64,000 nucleotides of DNA, taken from the NCBI RefSeq assembly GCF_022827545.1, contig NZ_CP094669.1, forward strand, positions 5,635,001 to 5,699,000. The letters are read 5' to 3'. The stretch comes from Hymenobacter tibetensis. GTDB taxonomy: Bacteria; Bacteroidota; Bacteroidia; Cytophagales; Hymenobacteraceae. Shown here piece by piece: positions 7,680 through 16,635 of the stretch. Under the pieces are notes generated by a model that did no database searches, had not been told where the DNA came from, and saw nothing but the letters and a program-made list of their open reading frames with translations. The position numbers and the translations under genes were made by a program. Every line of letters begins with the position of its first letter. Position 1 is the stretch's first letter.

Positions 7680-9908
7680 TTATTTCTGGAAGCGGCGGAC
7701 AAGGATTTGCTGGTCTTTTGTACTGACTTCCAACAGGTATAAGCCAGCCGGCAACGTGCTAACCGGGGCCGTACCCTCGTTGAACGTACCGCTGCCCACC
7801 ACGCGGCCGCGCACATCGAGGATGCGGTAGCGGCTACCGACCAGCTTCAGCCCCGAGTTGCTGAGGTGCAGTTGGTCGACTACGGGGTTGGGGTAAAGCT
7901 GTACATCGGCGGTGGCGGCATCAGAGTTTTTGGTGGCCAGTGCCGTGCGGGCACTACCGTTCTGGGTGATGCGCACCCAATTGATGTTCCAGCCGCCGGT
8001 CTGGGCGTAGATGCCGAAGTTGTAGGTGCCAGCATTGACGGTGACGGTCCGCGACACGGTGGTCCAGTTCTGCCAGCCGCCCGTGCCGGGAATCGTGGTG
8101 TTGCCAAGTTGGACGGTGCCCCCATTCAGGTCGGCCGACACGGTACCGCCCGCCGCGCCGCTGGCTACGCGGTACTCGATGGTATAGGTGCCTGAGGTCG
8201 GGAAATTGATGCCGTTCCACACCAGATAGTCGCCCTGGTCAACGAAGCCCATATTCTGGCCACCCTCGGCGCAAGCTTCCACGGTCATGCCGTTGTTTAC
8301 GTTGGCGGCTTCGGCTTCCAGCTGCCGGCTGGAGGCGGCGGTAGCCGTTTGCACTCGCACCGAAGTAGCCTTGTCGTTCCAGTTGCCGGTCCCGAGTGGG
8401 GTGTTCACTAGGCAGCTGTTGCCAGCACTGCCCACCGTGAGAGAGGCGCCCGTGAAGTTGTCGTTTTCATAGAGCACCACCTGGTAGCCACTGTTGACCC
8501 GGAGCGAAGAAATGTCGTTGTCCAGTATGCCCCGGCTCTGGAGCTGGCTTAGCGTGTAGTTGCCGACCGGCAGCGCAACGGCGGTACCGGTGTAGTTGCA
8601 GTCTTTATAAGAGGTAGCCACGCCGCCGCTCGGAGTGGTGCCCGTGCCTGCGTAGCCGCCGAACGTGGCCACCACGCGGGTTGGCTGCGGAGTTTGGAGC
8701 GTAGCCGACTGGTCGTTCACGTCGTCGTAGGCGAAGCCGTAGCTAAGCTGGTCTACGCTGATGCCGGGCAAGTGCCAGAAGCGCGCGTAGTAGTTCATAG
8801 GCGCGGTTTGGTAGTAGCGGCTGGCGTCGTACCAGTTCTGCTGACCGGGGTTGGGCGTGGTGGTATTTACTACGTGGCGGTTGATGGCGGCCGTTAGCTG
8901 GGCCTGCACCACCAGGTCGCAGTCTCCGTCGCCCACGCGGTTGTCGAGCACTCCTTTGCCCTCGAATGCTTCTTGCGTGGTAGGCTTGCGTGCCACAACC
9001 CCCGTCCGGCCCGTGAAGGCCCCCGACTGCCCCACCACCGTGAGCCGGCCGTTACTGATGCGCCCCTTGAATACGCCCGCGTTGCCGGCGAAGAAAATCA
9101 AATCCTCGTTCACGTACTTGTTCCAGATGGCGTCGATGTAGGAGCCGAAATAGTTGCCATAGGGGCCGGGGGTGGTGCCATTGGTACCGTCGTAGAAAGC
9201 CGCCGTTTTGGAGGGGAAGGTGATTTCGCCGGTGGTGTTGTTTACCGTACCCTGAAACTCAGTGGGCACGTTGGCTTTGTAGGCCGCCACAATATCGGGG
9301 TGCGACTTCAACTCGCCGGTGCGCTTCTGGTAGCCGTTGCCGAACAGCTCTAACCCCATCGGGTACTTGTAAGAATCGACGCGGGTGGTGTTGCCGAAGA
9401 AGCCGAACTGGTTGTTGGTCAGCTCGATGAACTCGTACAGAATACCGCGGTTGGGGTCACTCGGGTTCTGGGCGTTGGGCGCTGCGTAGCCCGAGGGCGC
9501 CCCCGTCGAACCGTAGAAATAGAAGTACAGCTGCTGCCCCTGCGCAATGAACACCCGACAACCCGCAATGTAGGGCAAGGTGAAGGTCTTGTTCGGGATG
9601 TCGCTCAGCCGATAAAAACAGGAGGCATAGCGCGAGTTCTGCCCCGGTCCGGTGTTGCCGTTGTAGGTCGGGCCGAGTACGGTGTTGTACGAGGAGTTCA
9701 TGGGCAGCACTTGGCTGGTCCGCGGGTCAATCCAGACGTGCTGCCCCGCGGGGTTGAGCCCCACAATGGCCACGTACAGCGTGTTGTCGGCATAAGGCGA
9801 GTTGTTGGCAATCGTAAACGGAATGCTGCCCTGGGCCAAGCTGCTGGCAGGCAGCAGCCAGGCGCCTAGCAGCAAGACAAGGATGGATAGTAGAGGTAGC
9901 TTTTTCAT
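7680..9908 (-). CDS. Secreted GH64 beta-1,3-glucanase with beta/gamma-crystallin, CBM6 and type IX sorting domains
   Basis: A 742-residue protein with ATG at 9908 and a signal peptide (residues 1-25). Residues about 28-395 match glycoside hydrolase family 64, which releases laminari-oligosaccharides from beta-1,3-glucan. Glu162 in FIELT and Asp178 in RVDSY fit the catalytic pair of the family, with the 16-residue spacing I recall for the Streptomyces enzyme. Residues about 405-520 look like a beta/gamma-crystallin domain (SGYQVVLYENDNFTG, NDKATSVRV). Residues about 528-655 are a CBM6 (QLEAEAANVNNG, GWNINWVRI). The last 75 residues (VQLYPNPVVDQLHLSN to ILVRRFQK) are a type IX secretion sorting domain, so the enzyme should be exported to the surface or medium. 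It is transcribed as a single gene with its own terminator. Likely targets are fungal or plant glucans. Confidence 0.88.
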   Translation of the reverse strand: MKKLPLLSILVLLLGAWLLPASSLAQGSIPFTIANNSPYADNTLYVAIVGLNPAGQHVWIDPRTSQVLPMNSSYNTVLGPTYNGNTGPGQNSRYASCFYRLSDIPNKTFTLPYIAGCRVFIAQGQQLYFYFYGSTGAPSGYAAPNAQNPSDPNRGILYEFIELTNNQFGFFGNTTRVDSYKYPMGLELFGNGYQKRTGELKSHPDIVAAYKANVPTEFQGTVNNTTGEITFPSKTAAFYDGTNGTTPGPYGNYFGSYIDAIWNKYVNEDLIFFAGNAGVFKGRISNGRLTVVGQSGAFTGRTGVVARKPTTQEAFEGKGVLDNRVGDGDCDLVVQAQLTAAINRHVVNTTTPNPGQQNWYDASRYYQTAPMNYYARFWHLPGISVDQLSYGFAYDDVNDQSATLQTPQPTRVVATFGGYAGTGTTPSGGVATSYKDCNYTGTAVALPVGNYTLSQLQSRGILDNDISSLRVNSGYQVVLYENDNFTGASLTVGSAGNSCLVNTPLGTGNWNDKATSVRVQTATAASSRQLEAEAANVNNGMTVEACAEGGQNMGFVDQGDYLVWNGINFPTSGTYTIEYRVASGAAGGTVSADLNGGTVQLGNTTIPGTGGWQNWTTVSRTVTVNAGTYNFGIYAQTGGWNINWVRITQNGSARTALATKNSDAATADVQLYPNPVVDQLHLSNSGLKLVGSRYRILDVRGRVVGSGTFNEGTAPVSTLPAGLYLLEVSTKDQQILVRRFQK

Positions 9909-10482
9909 ACGGGTAAGGGTTGTGGTGGGAAAAGGATTGGACAGGGCACGCGGACTAGTTCTACCTCAAGGGCAGGCAAAACCAGTGTGTAGGGGTGCTT
10001 TCTCGGCAGCAGAACGCCAGAAACAGGCGAGATTATCCTCTATCAGTTAAGCAGTTGCTTTGCAATAGTGCTACTAGGTGCGGGCCAAGAACGGAAGGGG
10101 TATGCCGAGACGCTGATAGGATATTGCCAAGGTAATGGTGTTCAACCGGAAAGAAAAAGCCGGGAAATGTAGGCCAACTGCCCGCTAGTTGGTGGCTGCT
10201 CACTTACGTCACACGGCGCCAAGGCGCGCTGTACTTCTTACCCACCCACTGGCCCGCGCTACACTGTTCTAAACCCCATATATGCAGCGCGGTTGAACAC
10301 TTACAGCACAAGTAGCCGGCTGCTTACATCACCACCCCACCCCCAAATCTTGTAACATTTTTCAGGAGAGTGTACTGGGCAAAGGAAGTGGGCGACTTCA
10401 TCTGCTCGCTCCCTACGTGGCAGCAACAGCATCCTCTGTTCTACCAGTTGCCTCGCAACTTGGCAGTTCCGGGCGGTGGGTG
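9909..10482. other. 574-bp intergenic region without a supported gene
   Basis: This lies between the divergent GH64 gene (minus) and glyA (plus). Open frames here are short and have no recognisable protein features. It must hold both promoters; only the glyA-proximal box at 10460-10490 could be identified. Confidence 0.5.
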
Positions 10483-10490
10483 TACCTTTG
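10460..10490 (+). promoter_or_regulatory. Bacteroidetes-type promoter of glyA
   Basis: TTG at 10460-10462 and TACCTTTG at 10483-10490 are separated by 20 nt, matching the -33 / -7 (TAnnTTTG) pattern of the Bacteroidetes primary sigma factor. The glyA ATG follows only 5 nt after the -7 box, so the transcript would be leaderless or nearly so. This also supports 10496 as the start. Confidence 0.65.
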
Positions 10491-10495
10491 AACTT

Positions 10496-11788
10496 ATGGA
10501 AACGCAAGCCCCAACCCTGACCCAAGACACCGCCATCTTCGACCTGATTCAGCGCGAAAAAGAGCGGCAAACGCATGGTATTGAATTGATTGCCTCCGAG
10601 AACTACGTCTCGGAGCAGGTGATGCGGGCACAGGGCTCCATCCTAACCAACAAGTACGCCGAAGGCCTACCCGGCAAACGCTACTATGGTGGTTGCGAAA
10701 TCGTCGACCAAATCGAGCAGCTGGCTATCGACCGCGCCAAGGAATTATTTGGCGTGGAGTGGGTGAACGTGCAGCCGCACTCCGGCGCGCAGGCCAACGC
10801 CGCTGTTATGCTGGCCATCCTCAACCCCGGCGACAAAATTCTAGGCTTCGATTTGAGCCACGGTGGTCACCTCACCCACGGCTCGCCTGTCAACTTTTCG
10901 GGCAAGCTCTACCAGCCTAGCTTTTATGGTGTGGAGCGCGAAACAGGCCTCATCGACTGGGAAAAAGTAAAGGAAACTGCCCGCCGTGAGCAGCCGAAGC
11001 TTATCATCTGCGGCGCCTCGGCCTACTCCCGCGACTGGGACTACAAAGCCCTGCGCGAAGCTGCCGATGAAGTAGGCGCCTTGCTGCTAGCCGATATTTC
11101 GCACCCCAGCGGCCTGATTGCCAAAGGCTTGCTCAACAACCCCTTCGAGCATTGCCACATCGTCACGACGACCACGCACAAAACCTTGCGCGGCCCCCGC
11201 GGCGGCCTTATCCTATTGGGTAAAGACTTCGAGAATCCGTTTGGCTTGAAGACGCCGAAAGGTGAGCTCCGCATGATGTCGGCGCTACTGGACTCAGCCG
11301 TATTCCCCGGCACACAGGGTGGCCCCTTGGAGCACGTTATCGGCGCGAAGGCCGTGGCCTTCGGTGAATGCCTGAGCGACGCGTATACCGACTACACCCA
11401 GCAAGTGATTCGCAACGCGCAGGCGCTAGCCAAAGGCTTCACCGACCGTGGCTACGAAATCATTTCGGGCGGCACCGACAACCACCTCATGCTAATTGAC
11501 TTGCGTAGCAAAGGCCTTACCGGCAAGCTAGCCGAGAACACGCTCATCAAGGCCGACATCACCATCAACAAAAACATGGTGCCCTTCGACGACAAGTCGC
11601 CCTTCGTGACCAGCGGTATGCGCATCGGGTCGGCGGCGGTTACTACCCGTGGCTTGCGCGAAACCGACATGGCGCGCATCGTCGATCTGATTGACGACGT
11701 GCTCATGCACAACGACGACGACGCTTACTTGCTGCGCGTACGTGGCCAAATAAACGAGTGGATGCAGCAGTTTCCACTCTTCGCCTAA
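10496..11788 (+). CDS. glyA: Serine hydroxymethyltransferase
   Basis: A 430-residue cytosolic PLP enzyme that interconverts serine and glycine with tetrahydrofolate, feeding one-carbon metabolism. The N-terminus [17 protein letters not shown] stretch, [30 protein letters not shown] and the PLP lysine region [15 protein letters not shown] are diagnostic. The length is normal for the family. I chose ATG 10496 because an upstream in-frame extension of 42 residues is unlike any SHMT and would include the promoter box. It is followed by tatC on the same strand after a 178-nt gap with a long inverted repeat. Confidence 0.97.
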   Translation: METQAPTLTQDTAIFDLIQREKERQTHGIELIASENYVSEQVMRAQGSILTNKYAEGLPGKRYYGGCEIVDQIEQLAIDRAKELFGVEWVNVQPHSGAQANAAVMLAILNPGDKILGFDLSHGGHLTHGSPVNFSGKLYQPSFYGVERETGLIDWEKVKETARREQPKLIICGASAYSRDWDYKALREAADEVGALLLADISHPSGLIAKGLLNNPFEHCHIVTTTTHKTLRGPRGGLILLGKDFENPFGLKTPKGELRMMSALLDSAVFPGTQGGPLEHVIGAKAVAFGECLSDAYTDYTQQVIRNAQALAKGFTDRGYEIISGGTDNHLMLIDLRSKGLTGKLAENTLIKADITINKNMVPFDDKSPFVTSGMRIGSAAVTTRGLRETDMARIVDLIDDVLMHNDDDAYLLRVRGQINEWMQQFPLFA

Positions 11789-11797
11789 ATTCAGTAC

Positions 11798-11919
11798 CTG
11801 AGTAGCGGAGTAACGGCGTATTTACCAGTGAATCGAGGCTTGGTACATCTTGGATGCTCCAGATTTCGTTTGTGCTGTACGCTTTGCCTTTCGGCTTACT
11901 CAGTTACCCCGCTACTCAG
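11798..11919. repeat. Inverted repeat in the glyA-tatC gap
   Basis: CTGAGTAGCGGAGTAAC (11798-11814) and GTTACCCCGCTACTCAG (11903-11919) are complementary with one mismatch and enclose 88 nt. The right arm is followed by a short T-run (about 11923-11927) on the plus strand. It could be a long-range terminator for glyA or a processing site. The right side also carries two copies of ACTCAGTTAC. Confidence 0.4.
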
Positions 11920-11966
11920 TTACTTTTTCCGTGGATCAACAACACCTTTCTTCCGGGCACCCTGTG

Positions 11967-12803
11967 ATGGGGCAACAGCAGGAAATGTCTTTCATTGACC
12001 ACTTGGAGGCCCTGCGGTGGCATATCATCCGCTCGGCTATTGCCATTGTGGTGTTTACTACGGCTGCTTTCTTAGCCAAGGATTTTCTGTTTCATGACTT
12101 GATCCTGGGCCCATCCCGCGGCGACTTCTGGACTTACCGCGCTTTCTGCAAGTTCGGCCAGTGGGTTCACGCCGAGGGGTTGTGCATCGGGGAGCCAACC
12201 TTCGATTTGCAGAACCGCCAGATGAGCGGGCAGCTAACTATGCACATCAGTTCCTCCTTTGTGGTGGGGCTGGCGCTGGCGTTTCCGTACACGTTCTGGG
12301 AAATCTGGCGCTTCATCAAGCCGGGGCTTTACCCACACGAGCAAGCCAACTCGCGCGGCGCGGTGTTCTTCGTGTCGGTGTTGTTTATAATTGGGTTGCT
12401 GTTTGGCTACTTCATTGCTGCACCGCTCAGTATCAACTTCTTGGCCTCGTACCAACTGGATTCAACCATTGAAAACCAGATCGACTTGCAGAGCTACATC
12501 AGCACGCTGACCACCATGAGTTTGTCGTGCGCCGGGGTGTTTGAGTTGCCCATGATCGTGTTTTTCCTGGCTAAGGCCGGCATCGTGACGCCCGAAATCA
12601 TGCGGCTTTATCGCAAACACGCCATTGTGGTTATCCTCGTCATTGCAGCCGTCATCACGCCTCCCGACATTTCGGCTCAGATCATTGTCACGATTCCGAT
12701 TGTGCTGCTTTATGAGCTGAGTATCAACATTGCTCGCGTCGTGACCCGCAACCGCACCAAAATGCTGAACGACCGGCTAGCCGAAAACGGCGGGGTAAGC
12801 TAA
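11967..12803 (+). CDS. tatC: Sec-independent protein translocase subunit TatC
   Basis: A 278-residue polytopic membrane protein with about six transmembrane helices. It forms the twin-arginine signal recognition core in the cytoplasmic membrane and works with TatA. The N-terminal motif MSFIDHLEALRWHIIRSA contains the conserved Glu used in signal-peptide contact, and SFVVGLALAFPYTFWEIWRFIKPGLYPHE and the FELPMIVFFLAKAGIVTPE region are characteristic. ATG 11967 was chosen; the frame stays open upstream, but those residues are unlike TatC. No tatA is adjacent. The gene is followed by rpiB on the same strand. Confidence 0.95.
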   Translation: MGQQQEMSFIDHLEALRWHIIRSAIAIVVFTTAAFLAKDFLFHDLILGPSRGDFWTYRAFCKFGQWVHAEGLCIGEPTFDLQNRQMSGQLTMHISSSFVVGLALAFPYTFWEIWRFIKPGLYPHEQANSRGAVFFVSVLFIIGLLFGYFIAAPLSINFLASYQLDSTIENQIDLQSYISTLTTMSLSCAGVFELPMIVFFLAKAGIVTPEIMRLYRKHAIVVILVIAAVITPPDISAQIIVTIPIVLLYELSINIARVVTRNRTKMLNDRLAENGGVS

Positions 12804-12941
12804 ATTCTACAGCATGCATTAGTTCTGGATGTGCAGAAGAAAAGAAACTACAGCTGTAACGGCTCCTGCTTCTCTCCTTCTGCACATTCTTATTTTTACG
12901 CGCCACTACTTCTTCACATCGAACCACATTTTCACTGCTCT

Positions 12942-13370
12942 ATGATTATTGCCCTCGGTTCCGACCACGCTGGCTTCGAGTACAAGCAAATGCTAGCCCA
13001 CTGGCTGCGCGACAACGGCTACGAAGTGCGCGACTTCGGCACCCACTCCCCCGACTCGGTGGACTACCCCGATTTTGTGCACCCCCTCGCTGAATCCATT
13101 ACCAGTGGCGAGCTGGAACGCGGCATTTTGGTATGCGGCTCAGCCAACGGGGTGTGCATCACGGCCAACAAGCACCGCGGCATTCGGGCGGCTATTGCCT
13201 GGGAACCGGAATTGGCTTCCCTTGCTCGTCAGCACAACGACGCCAATATCTTGTGCGTGCCCGCTCGTTTCATCAGCGAAGAAAATGCCCGTGCTATTGC
13301 CAGCCAGTTCCTCAACACCGCTTTCGAGGGGGGCCGGCATCAAACCCGCGTCAGCAAGATTGATTGCTAG
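12942..13370 (+). CDS. rpiB: Ribose 5-phosphate isomerase B
   Basis: A 142-residue cytosolic enzyme of the RpiB/LacAB family that interconverts ribose 5-phosphate and ribulose 5-phosphate in the pentose phosphate pathway. It begins MIIALGSDHAGFEYKQML, with the substrate-binding Asp-His pair, and contains LVCGSANGVCITANKHRGIRA, carrying the catalytic Cys in VCGS. The length is normal. ATG 12942 is preferred over an upstream in-frame start, because homologues begin at this position. It is the last gene of the glyA-tatC-rpiB run and is convergent with the membrane protein gene at 13437. Confidence 0.95.
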   Translation: MIIALGSDHAGFEYKQMLAHWLRDNGYEVRDFGTHSPDSVDYPDFVHPLAESITSGELERGILVCGSANGVCITANKHRGIRAAIAWEPELASLARQHNDANILCVPARFISEENARAIASQFLNTAFEGGRHQTRVSKIDC

Positions 13371-13389
13371 GCGCCTAGCTGCTGCCATA

Positions 13390-13434
13390 GGAAAGGCGGG
13401 TTGCTGTTCCCCTGGAACGGCAACCCGCCTTTCC
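13390..13434. terminator. Bidirectional terminator hairpin
   Basis: GGAAAGGCGGGTTGC (13390-13404) pairs with 13420-13434. The stem continues through a wobble pair and GTTCC/GGAAC to a 3-nt loop, giving about 21 bp. It lies between rpiB and the convergent minus-strand gene and has a T-rich flank on the plus strand. Confidence 0.8.
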
Positions 13435-13436
13435 CT

Positions 13437-14849
13437 TTATTTTAGTTGGTATACCCGGGGGGTTTTGGTGAGCTGATAGCGGCCGAAGATGGCGGGTGCC
13501 TTGTATTGCAGCTCTTTGAGGTGGTTGGTTTGATCGATGATGACTGTGGGCGGGGCGGCCGACAAATTGCGGGAGATACGATAGATAGCAGCGTACTGCC
13601 CCAGGTGGCCGAAGTCCGCTTGCGCCAGGCGCCAGTCGAGGTAGGGAGACCCGATGGAGTTGGTGAGGTAGGGGCGCAGGTCGGCGCCGAGTACCAGCAA
13701 GCGCTGTCCGCGCAGGTTGGCGTAGTGCGGGTTGGGCTGCACGGCGTACCGAGCTTCCAACGGAAACTGCAGCAACCCATCGAGGGCTAGCACACCCCGG
13801 TAGCGCACACCTACTACCAACCCTAGCAGCCCCAGAAACAGCACTTCAGCCACCCAGGCCCGCGGCGCCTTCTGCCACAGAAACAAGCTGAAGTACGTTA
13901 CGGGCGGCAGCAACAGTCCGAGTGTACCGGGCGCTGTGCCTCGGCCAACCGCCATCATGAGGGCCGCTACCAGCAGCCACACCAGCATCAGCTGCTGAAA
14001 CTTCACTTGGAATACCAACCCAAGCGCGGTGGTGAACGACCGGGCTAGCGCCAACACCAGCACCACGCCTGGCAAGATCAACAACCGCCACTGCAAGGGC
14101 AGCGGCAAGCCGTCGGCCCCCATCACGAGGCCACTAAGGGTGGGCACCAAGTGAAACTGCCGGAAAGGGGGTATGGCGTCGTTGTAGAGGAAGAACGTGG
14201 CGACCACCGCATACGGAAACCCAAAGCCGCACAGCAGCAGCAAAAAGCTTCGGAACGAGTTGGCCGCAAACACGATAACGGCAAACAAGCCAACCAGCAG
14301 AAACAGCGCGAGCGGCAGGTAGCATAGCGCCGCCACTCCTATCAGAAACCCCGCTCGAAACAGCCGGCGGTTGTCGTAGCCCTCACGCGAAGTAGGCAGC
14401 AAGGCACTGAGTCCCAGAATAATAAACGTGTGCCCCACCAACAGCGGCGACAATGTATCCAAGTCGGTGGTGACGCTGGCCAGCAGCAGGTACGTAACGG
14501 CCGCCAAGTACCCCCGCTCGGGATGTACATCGGCACGGTTGAGCACGAAGTTCAGGCGGAACGCTTGGGTTAGGAGGAGGGCCAGCGCCAGAACGCGGTA
14601 CAGCCACAGGGGCCGCGACGCTACCACGTCGAGCGAAGCGAAAAGCGCAGCAGCCAGCGGGGCCGTAGCGTCGTACAAGTCGCGGTAGGGCAGGGCCCCG
14701 GCGTGCAGCCGCTCCCCTACCAGCATGGCGCGCAACTCGGCCATGGTGAGCGGCACGCCAAACCACAGCAGCGGCAACCGCACCGCCAGCACCAGCAGCA
14801 GCAGCAGTACCAGACGAGTTGGCAGTGGGCTTTTAAAGAATTGAAGCAC
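13437..14849 (-). CDS. Polytopic membrane protein, unknown function (GT-C-like topology)
   Basis: A 470-residue protein starting at GTG 14849. About ten to twelve hydrophobic helices occupy residues 10 to about 350 (LVLLLLLVLAVRLPLLWFG, LFRAGFLIGVAALCYLPLALF and similar). They are followed by a soluble C-terminal domain of about 110 residues with LLVLGADLRPYL and PPTVIIDQTNHLKEL. The early loop GERLHAGALPYRDLYDATAPLAA resembles the first external loop of lipid-linked-sugar glycosyltransferases of the GT-C fold, with acidic residues after helix 1. That is only a topology-level similarity. It is transcribed alone, convergent with rpiB; a TAGCTTTG box lies about 50 nt upstream. Function is unknown. 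Confidence 0.7.
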   Translation of the reverse strand: MLQFFKSPLPTRLVLLLLLVLAVRLPLLWFGVPLTMAELRAMLVGERLHAGALPYRDLYDATAPLAAALFASLDVVASRPLWLYRVLALALLLTQAFRLNFVLNRADVHPERGYLAAVTYLLLASVTTDLDTLSPLLVGHTFIILGLSALLPTSREGYDNRRLFRAGFLIGVAALCYLPLALFLLVGLFAVIVFAANSFRSFLLLLCGFGFPYAVVATFFLYNDAIPPFRQFHLVPTLSGLVMGADGLPLPLQWRLLILPGVVLVLALARSFTTALGLVFQVKFQQLMLVWLLVAALMMAVGRGTAPGTLGLLLPPVTYFSLFLWQKAPRAWVAEVLFLGLLGLVVGVRYRGVLALDGLLQFPLEARYAVQPNPHYANLRGQRLLVLGADLRPYLTNSIGSPYLDWRLAQADFGHLGQYAAIYRISRNLSAAPPTVIIDQTNHLKELQYKAPAIFGRYQLTKTPRVYQLK

Positions 14850-14899
14850 TATTCAGGCAACGGGATTGACAGGTGAGTAGCGGACAAGGGCTTGGGTTG

Positions 14900-14907
14900 C
14901 AAAGCTA
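14900..14907 (-). promoter_or_regulatory. TAGCTTTG -7 box upstream of the membrane protein gene
   Basis: CAAAGCTA on the plus strand reads TAGCTTTG on the minus strand, matching TAnnTTTG. It lies about 50 nt upstream of the GTG start at 14849. No good -33 element was found at the expected spacing, so support is moderate. Confidence 0.4.
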
Positions 14908-15000
14908 CGTGCATCGCCACGTATTAGTCCGGTATTCTCTTCCAACAGTATAATACCCGTTGCCTTTTCACTTCGCACCGCATCACCTCATCCCCTTTCG

Positions 15001-15008
15001 TACCTTTG
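15001..15008 (+). promoter_or_regulatory. TACCTTTG -7 box in front of rbfA
   Basis: TACCTTTG matches the Bacteroidetes -7 consensus and ends 9 nt before the rbfA ATG (15018), implying a very short leader. No convincing -33 element is visible. Confidence 0.5.
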
Positions 15009-15017
15009 TCGACTCTT

Positions 15018-15452
15018 ATGGAAAGCAAACGACAGCAAAAAGTATCCAGCTTGTTACAACAAGAGCTGGCCACCGTATTTCAGCGCGATTTACCGCACTT
15101 GTTTCCGGGCCTAGCACCAGGTATTGCCGGGGTGCGCGTGTCCCCCGATTTGGGGGTAGCCCGCGTGTACCTAAGCCAGTTGCTGATGCGGGAAGGCAGC
15201 GGGCAGGAGATGCTGGATCTGGTGCAAGACAACCTGAAACAAATCCGCCAGGCCTTGGCTAAGCGTGTCCGTCAAACGCTACGCATTGTGCCCGACTTGG
15301 TGTTCTTCCTCGACGACTCGGCGGCATACGCTGCCAAGATGGACGAGGTGCTTAGCAAGCTCGATATTCCAGCCCCCGAGCCCGAGGCAGAGGATCAGCC
15401 TGAACCGGAGGCCCCCAAACGCCCCAAACTCTTCACCGACGACAGCGAGTAA
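15018..15452 (+). CDS. rbfA: 30S ribosome-binding factor RbfA
   Basis: A 144-residue protein with the KH-like RbfA fold, which binds 16S rRNA and promotes 30S maturation. The start MESKRQQKVSSLLQQELATVF, then VRVSPDLGVARVYLSQL and RVRQTLRIVPDLVFFLDDS, are conserved family positions. An acidic, proline-rich tail (PEPEAEDQPEPEAPKRPK) extends beyond the core. ATG 15018 is chosen; an in-frame TTG four codons earlier would overlap the promoter box. It is followed on the same strand by a methyltransferase and an FtsX-type permease. Confidence 0.93.
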   Translation: MESKRQQKVSSLLQQELATVFQRDLPHLFPGLAPGIAGVRVSPDLGVARVYLSQLLMREGSGQEMLDLVQDNLKQIRQALAKRVRQTLRIVPDLVFFLDDSAAYAAKMDEVLSKLDIPAPEPEAEDQPEPEAPKRPKLFTDDSE

Positions 15453-15554
15453 CTGTGAAGCGGTGGCACAACATCCGGTGGTGGGTGTCGATAACTCACC
15501 TGTTTGTTGTTCCTATTTTCGCAACTTCACACCTTCACAAACGCACCAGATACC

Positions 15555-16364
15555 TTGCATTACGACCCGATAAAACGCTCTTTGGGCGAGGTCTTCAACC
15601 GCACTCCGTTGCTGCGGCGCCTGTTCTATCACATGCTCGACCTGCTCTTGTTGCGCACGTGGCATGTGCATCGGGAGCTACGGCAGTGGGCGAAAGGCCG
15701 CACCAACGAAGCGCTCAATATCCTGGATGCCGGCTCTGGCTACGGGCAGTACACCTACTGGCTTTCCGGGTTAAGCGAGAAGTGGCACATTCTGGCGGTT
15801 GACGTGAAAGACGAGCAGATTGCCGATTCCAACAAGTTCTTCCGAGAGATTGGCCGCACCAACGTGCAATTTGCTGTGCAAGATCTGGTGCTCTACCAGG
15901 AGCCCAACACCTTCGACATGGCGCTGGCCGTGGACGTGATGGAACACATTCTGGAAGACGTGGAAGTGTTTCGCAATGTGCACGCCTCACTCAAAGACGG
16001 GGGTATGCTGGTCATCTCCACTCCCTCCGACCAAGGTGGCTCCGACGTGCACTCCGACGGCGAGACCAGCTTCATTGAAGAGCACGTTCGGGACGGCTAC
16101 AACATTCACGAGATTCAGCAGAAGCTGCGCACAGCTGGCTTCGAGCGGATAGAGGCGCAGTATAGCTACGGAGAACCCGGCCAGATATCGTGGCGCCTCA
16201 GCATGAAGTACCCCATTCTGATGCTTGGCAAGTCCAAGCTGTTCTTTATCCTGCTGCCCTTCTACTACCTCGTCACGTTCCCGTTCTGCTTGCTACTGAA
16301 CTGGCTTGACGCCAACACCAAGCACGACTCCGGCACCGGCCTCATCGTGAAAGCTTGGAAGTAG
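15555..16364 (+). CDS. Class I SAM-dependent methyltransferase
   Basis: About 269 residues. Motif I is ILDAGSGYGQYTYWLSG (about residue 55), followed by an acidic residue after LAVDVKD and the post-motif region DMALAVDVMEHILEDV. That places it in the class I Rossmann methyltransferases of the UbiE/Methyltransf_11 type. A hydrophobic segment near the C-terminus (LFFILLPFYYLVTFPFCLLLNW) suggests membrane association, so a lipid or quinone-like substrate is possible but unproven. No ATG is available near the N-terminus. TTG 15555 gives a start MHYDPIKRSLGEVFNRTP; an upstream TTG at 15504 would add 17 residues. A box similar to TAnnTTTG (TATTTTCG) near 15514 favours the shorter form. Confidence 0.8.
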   Translation: MHYDPIKRSLGEVFNRTPLLRRLFYHMLDLLLLRTWHVHRELRQWAKGRTNEALNILDAGSGYGQYTYWLSGLSEKWHILAVDVKDEQIADSNKFFREIGRTNVQFAVQDLVLYQEPNTFDMALAVDVMEHILEDVEVFRNVHASLKDGGMLVISTPSDQGGSDVHSDGETSFIEEHVRDGYNIHEIQQKLRTAGFERIEAQYSYGEPGQISWRLSMKYPILMLGKSKLFFILLPFYYLVTFPFCLLLNWLDANTKHDSGTGLIVKAWK

Positions 16365-16635
16365 ACCTTTTTGCGTGCGGCGGCGTATCTTGCTCCAAAG
16401 CAGTAACGCTAGCCACCACCCAGATAATGCGTCGAACAAGCCTGATTCAATGCGTGTCAAGAAGACTTTGGACTTCGTGCAGACGAGCGGAACAAGTAGC
16501 CGCAACCATGGGCGTAAGCCCCCGTTTACTTTCCATATCACTGAGGAACGTTTGCCAATTTCACGGAGTCTATGCGTGGCGTTAGCTAAATAGTAGACCT
16601 TTTTTACCTCCCAAGCCCCACCTTCCACGCCCCGC
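16365..16635. other. Intergenic region bracketed by a 13-nt direct repeat
   Basis: AGTAGACCTTTTT occurs at 16360-16372 (including the methyltransferase stop) and again at 16592-16604. Between them only a doubtful GTG-started frame of 72 codons (16375-16593) exists, with no recognisable features. The repeats may mark an old duplication or a remnant. Confidence 0.35.

Noticed and set aside
16375..16593. 72-codon GTG-started frame between methyltransferase and permease genes
   Set aside because: Non-ATG start, no known features, and a composition unlike the neighbours; kept only as an intergenic note.
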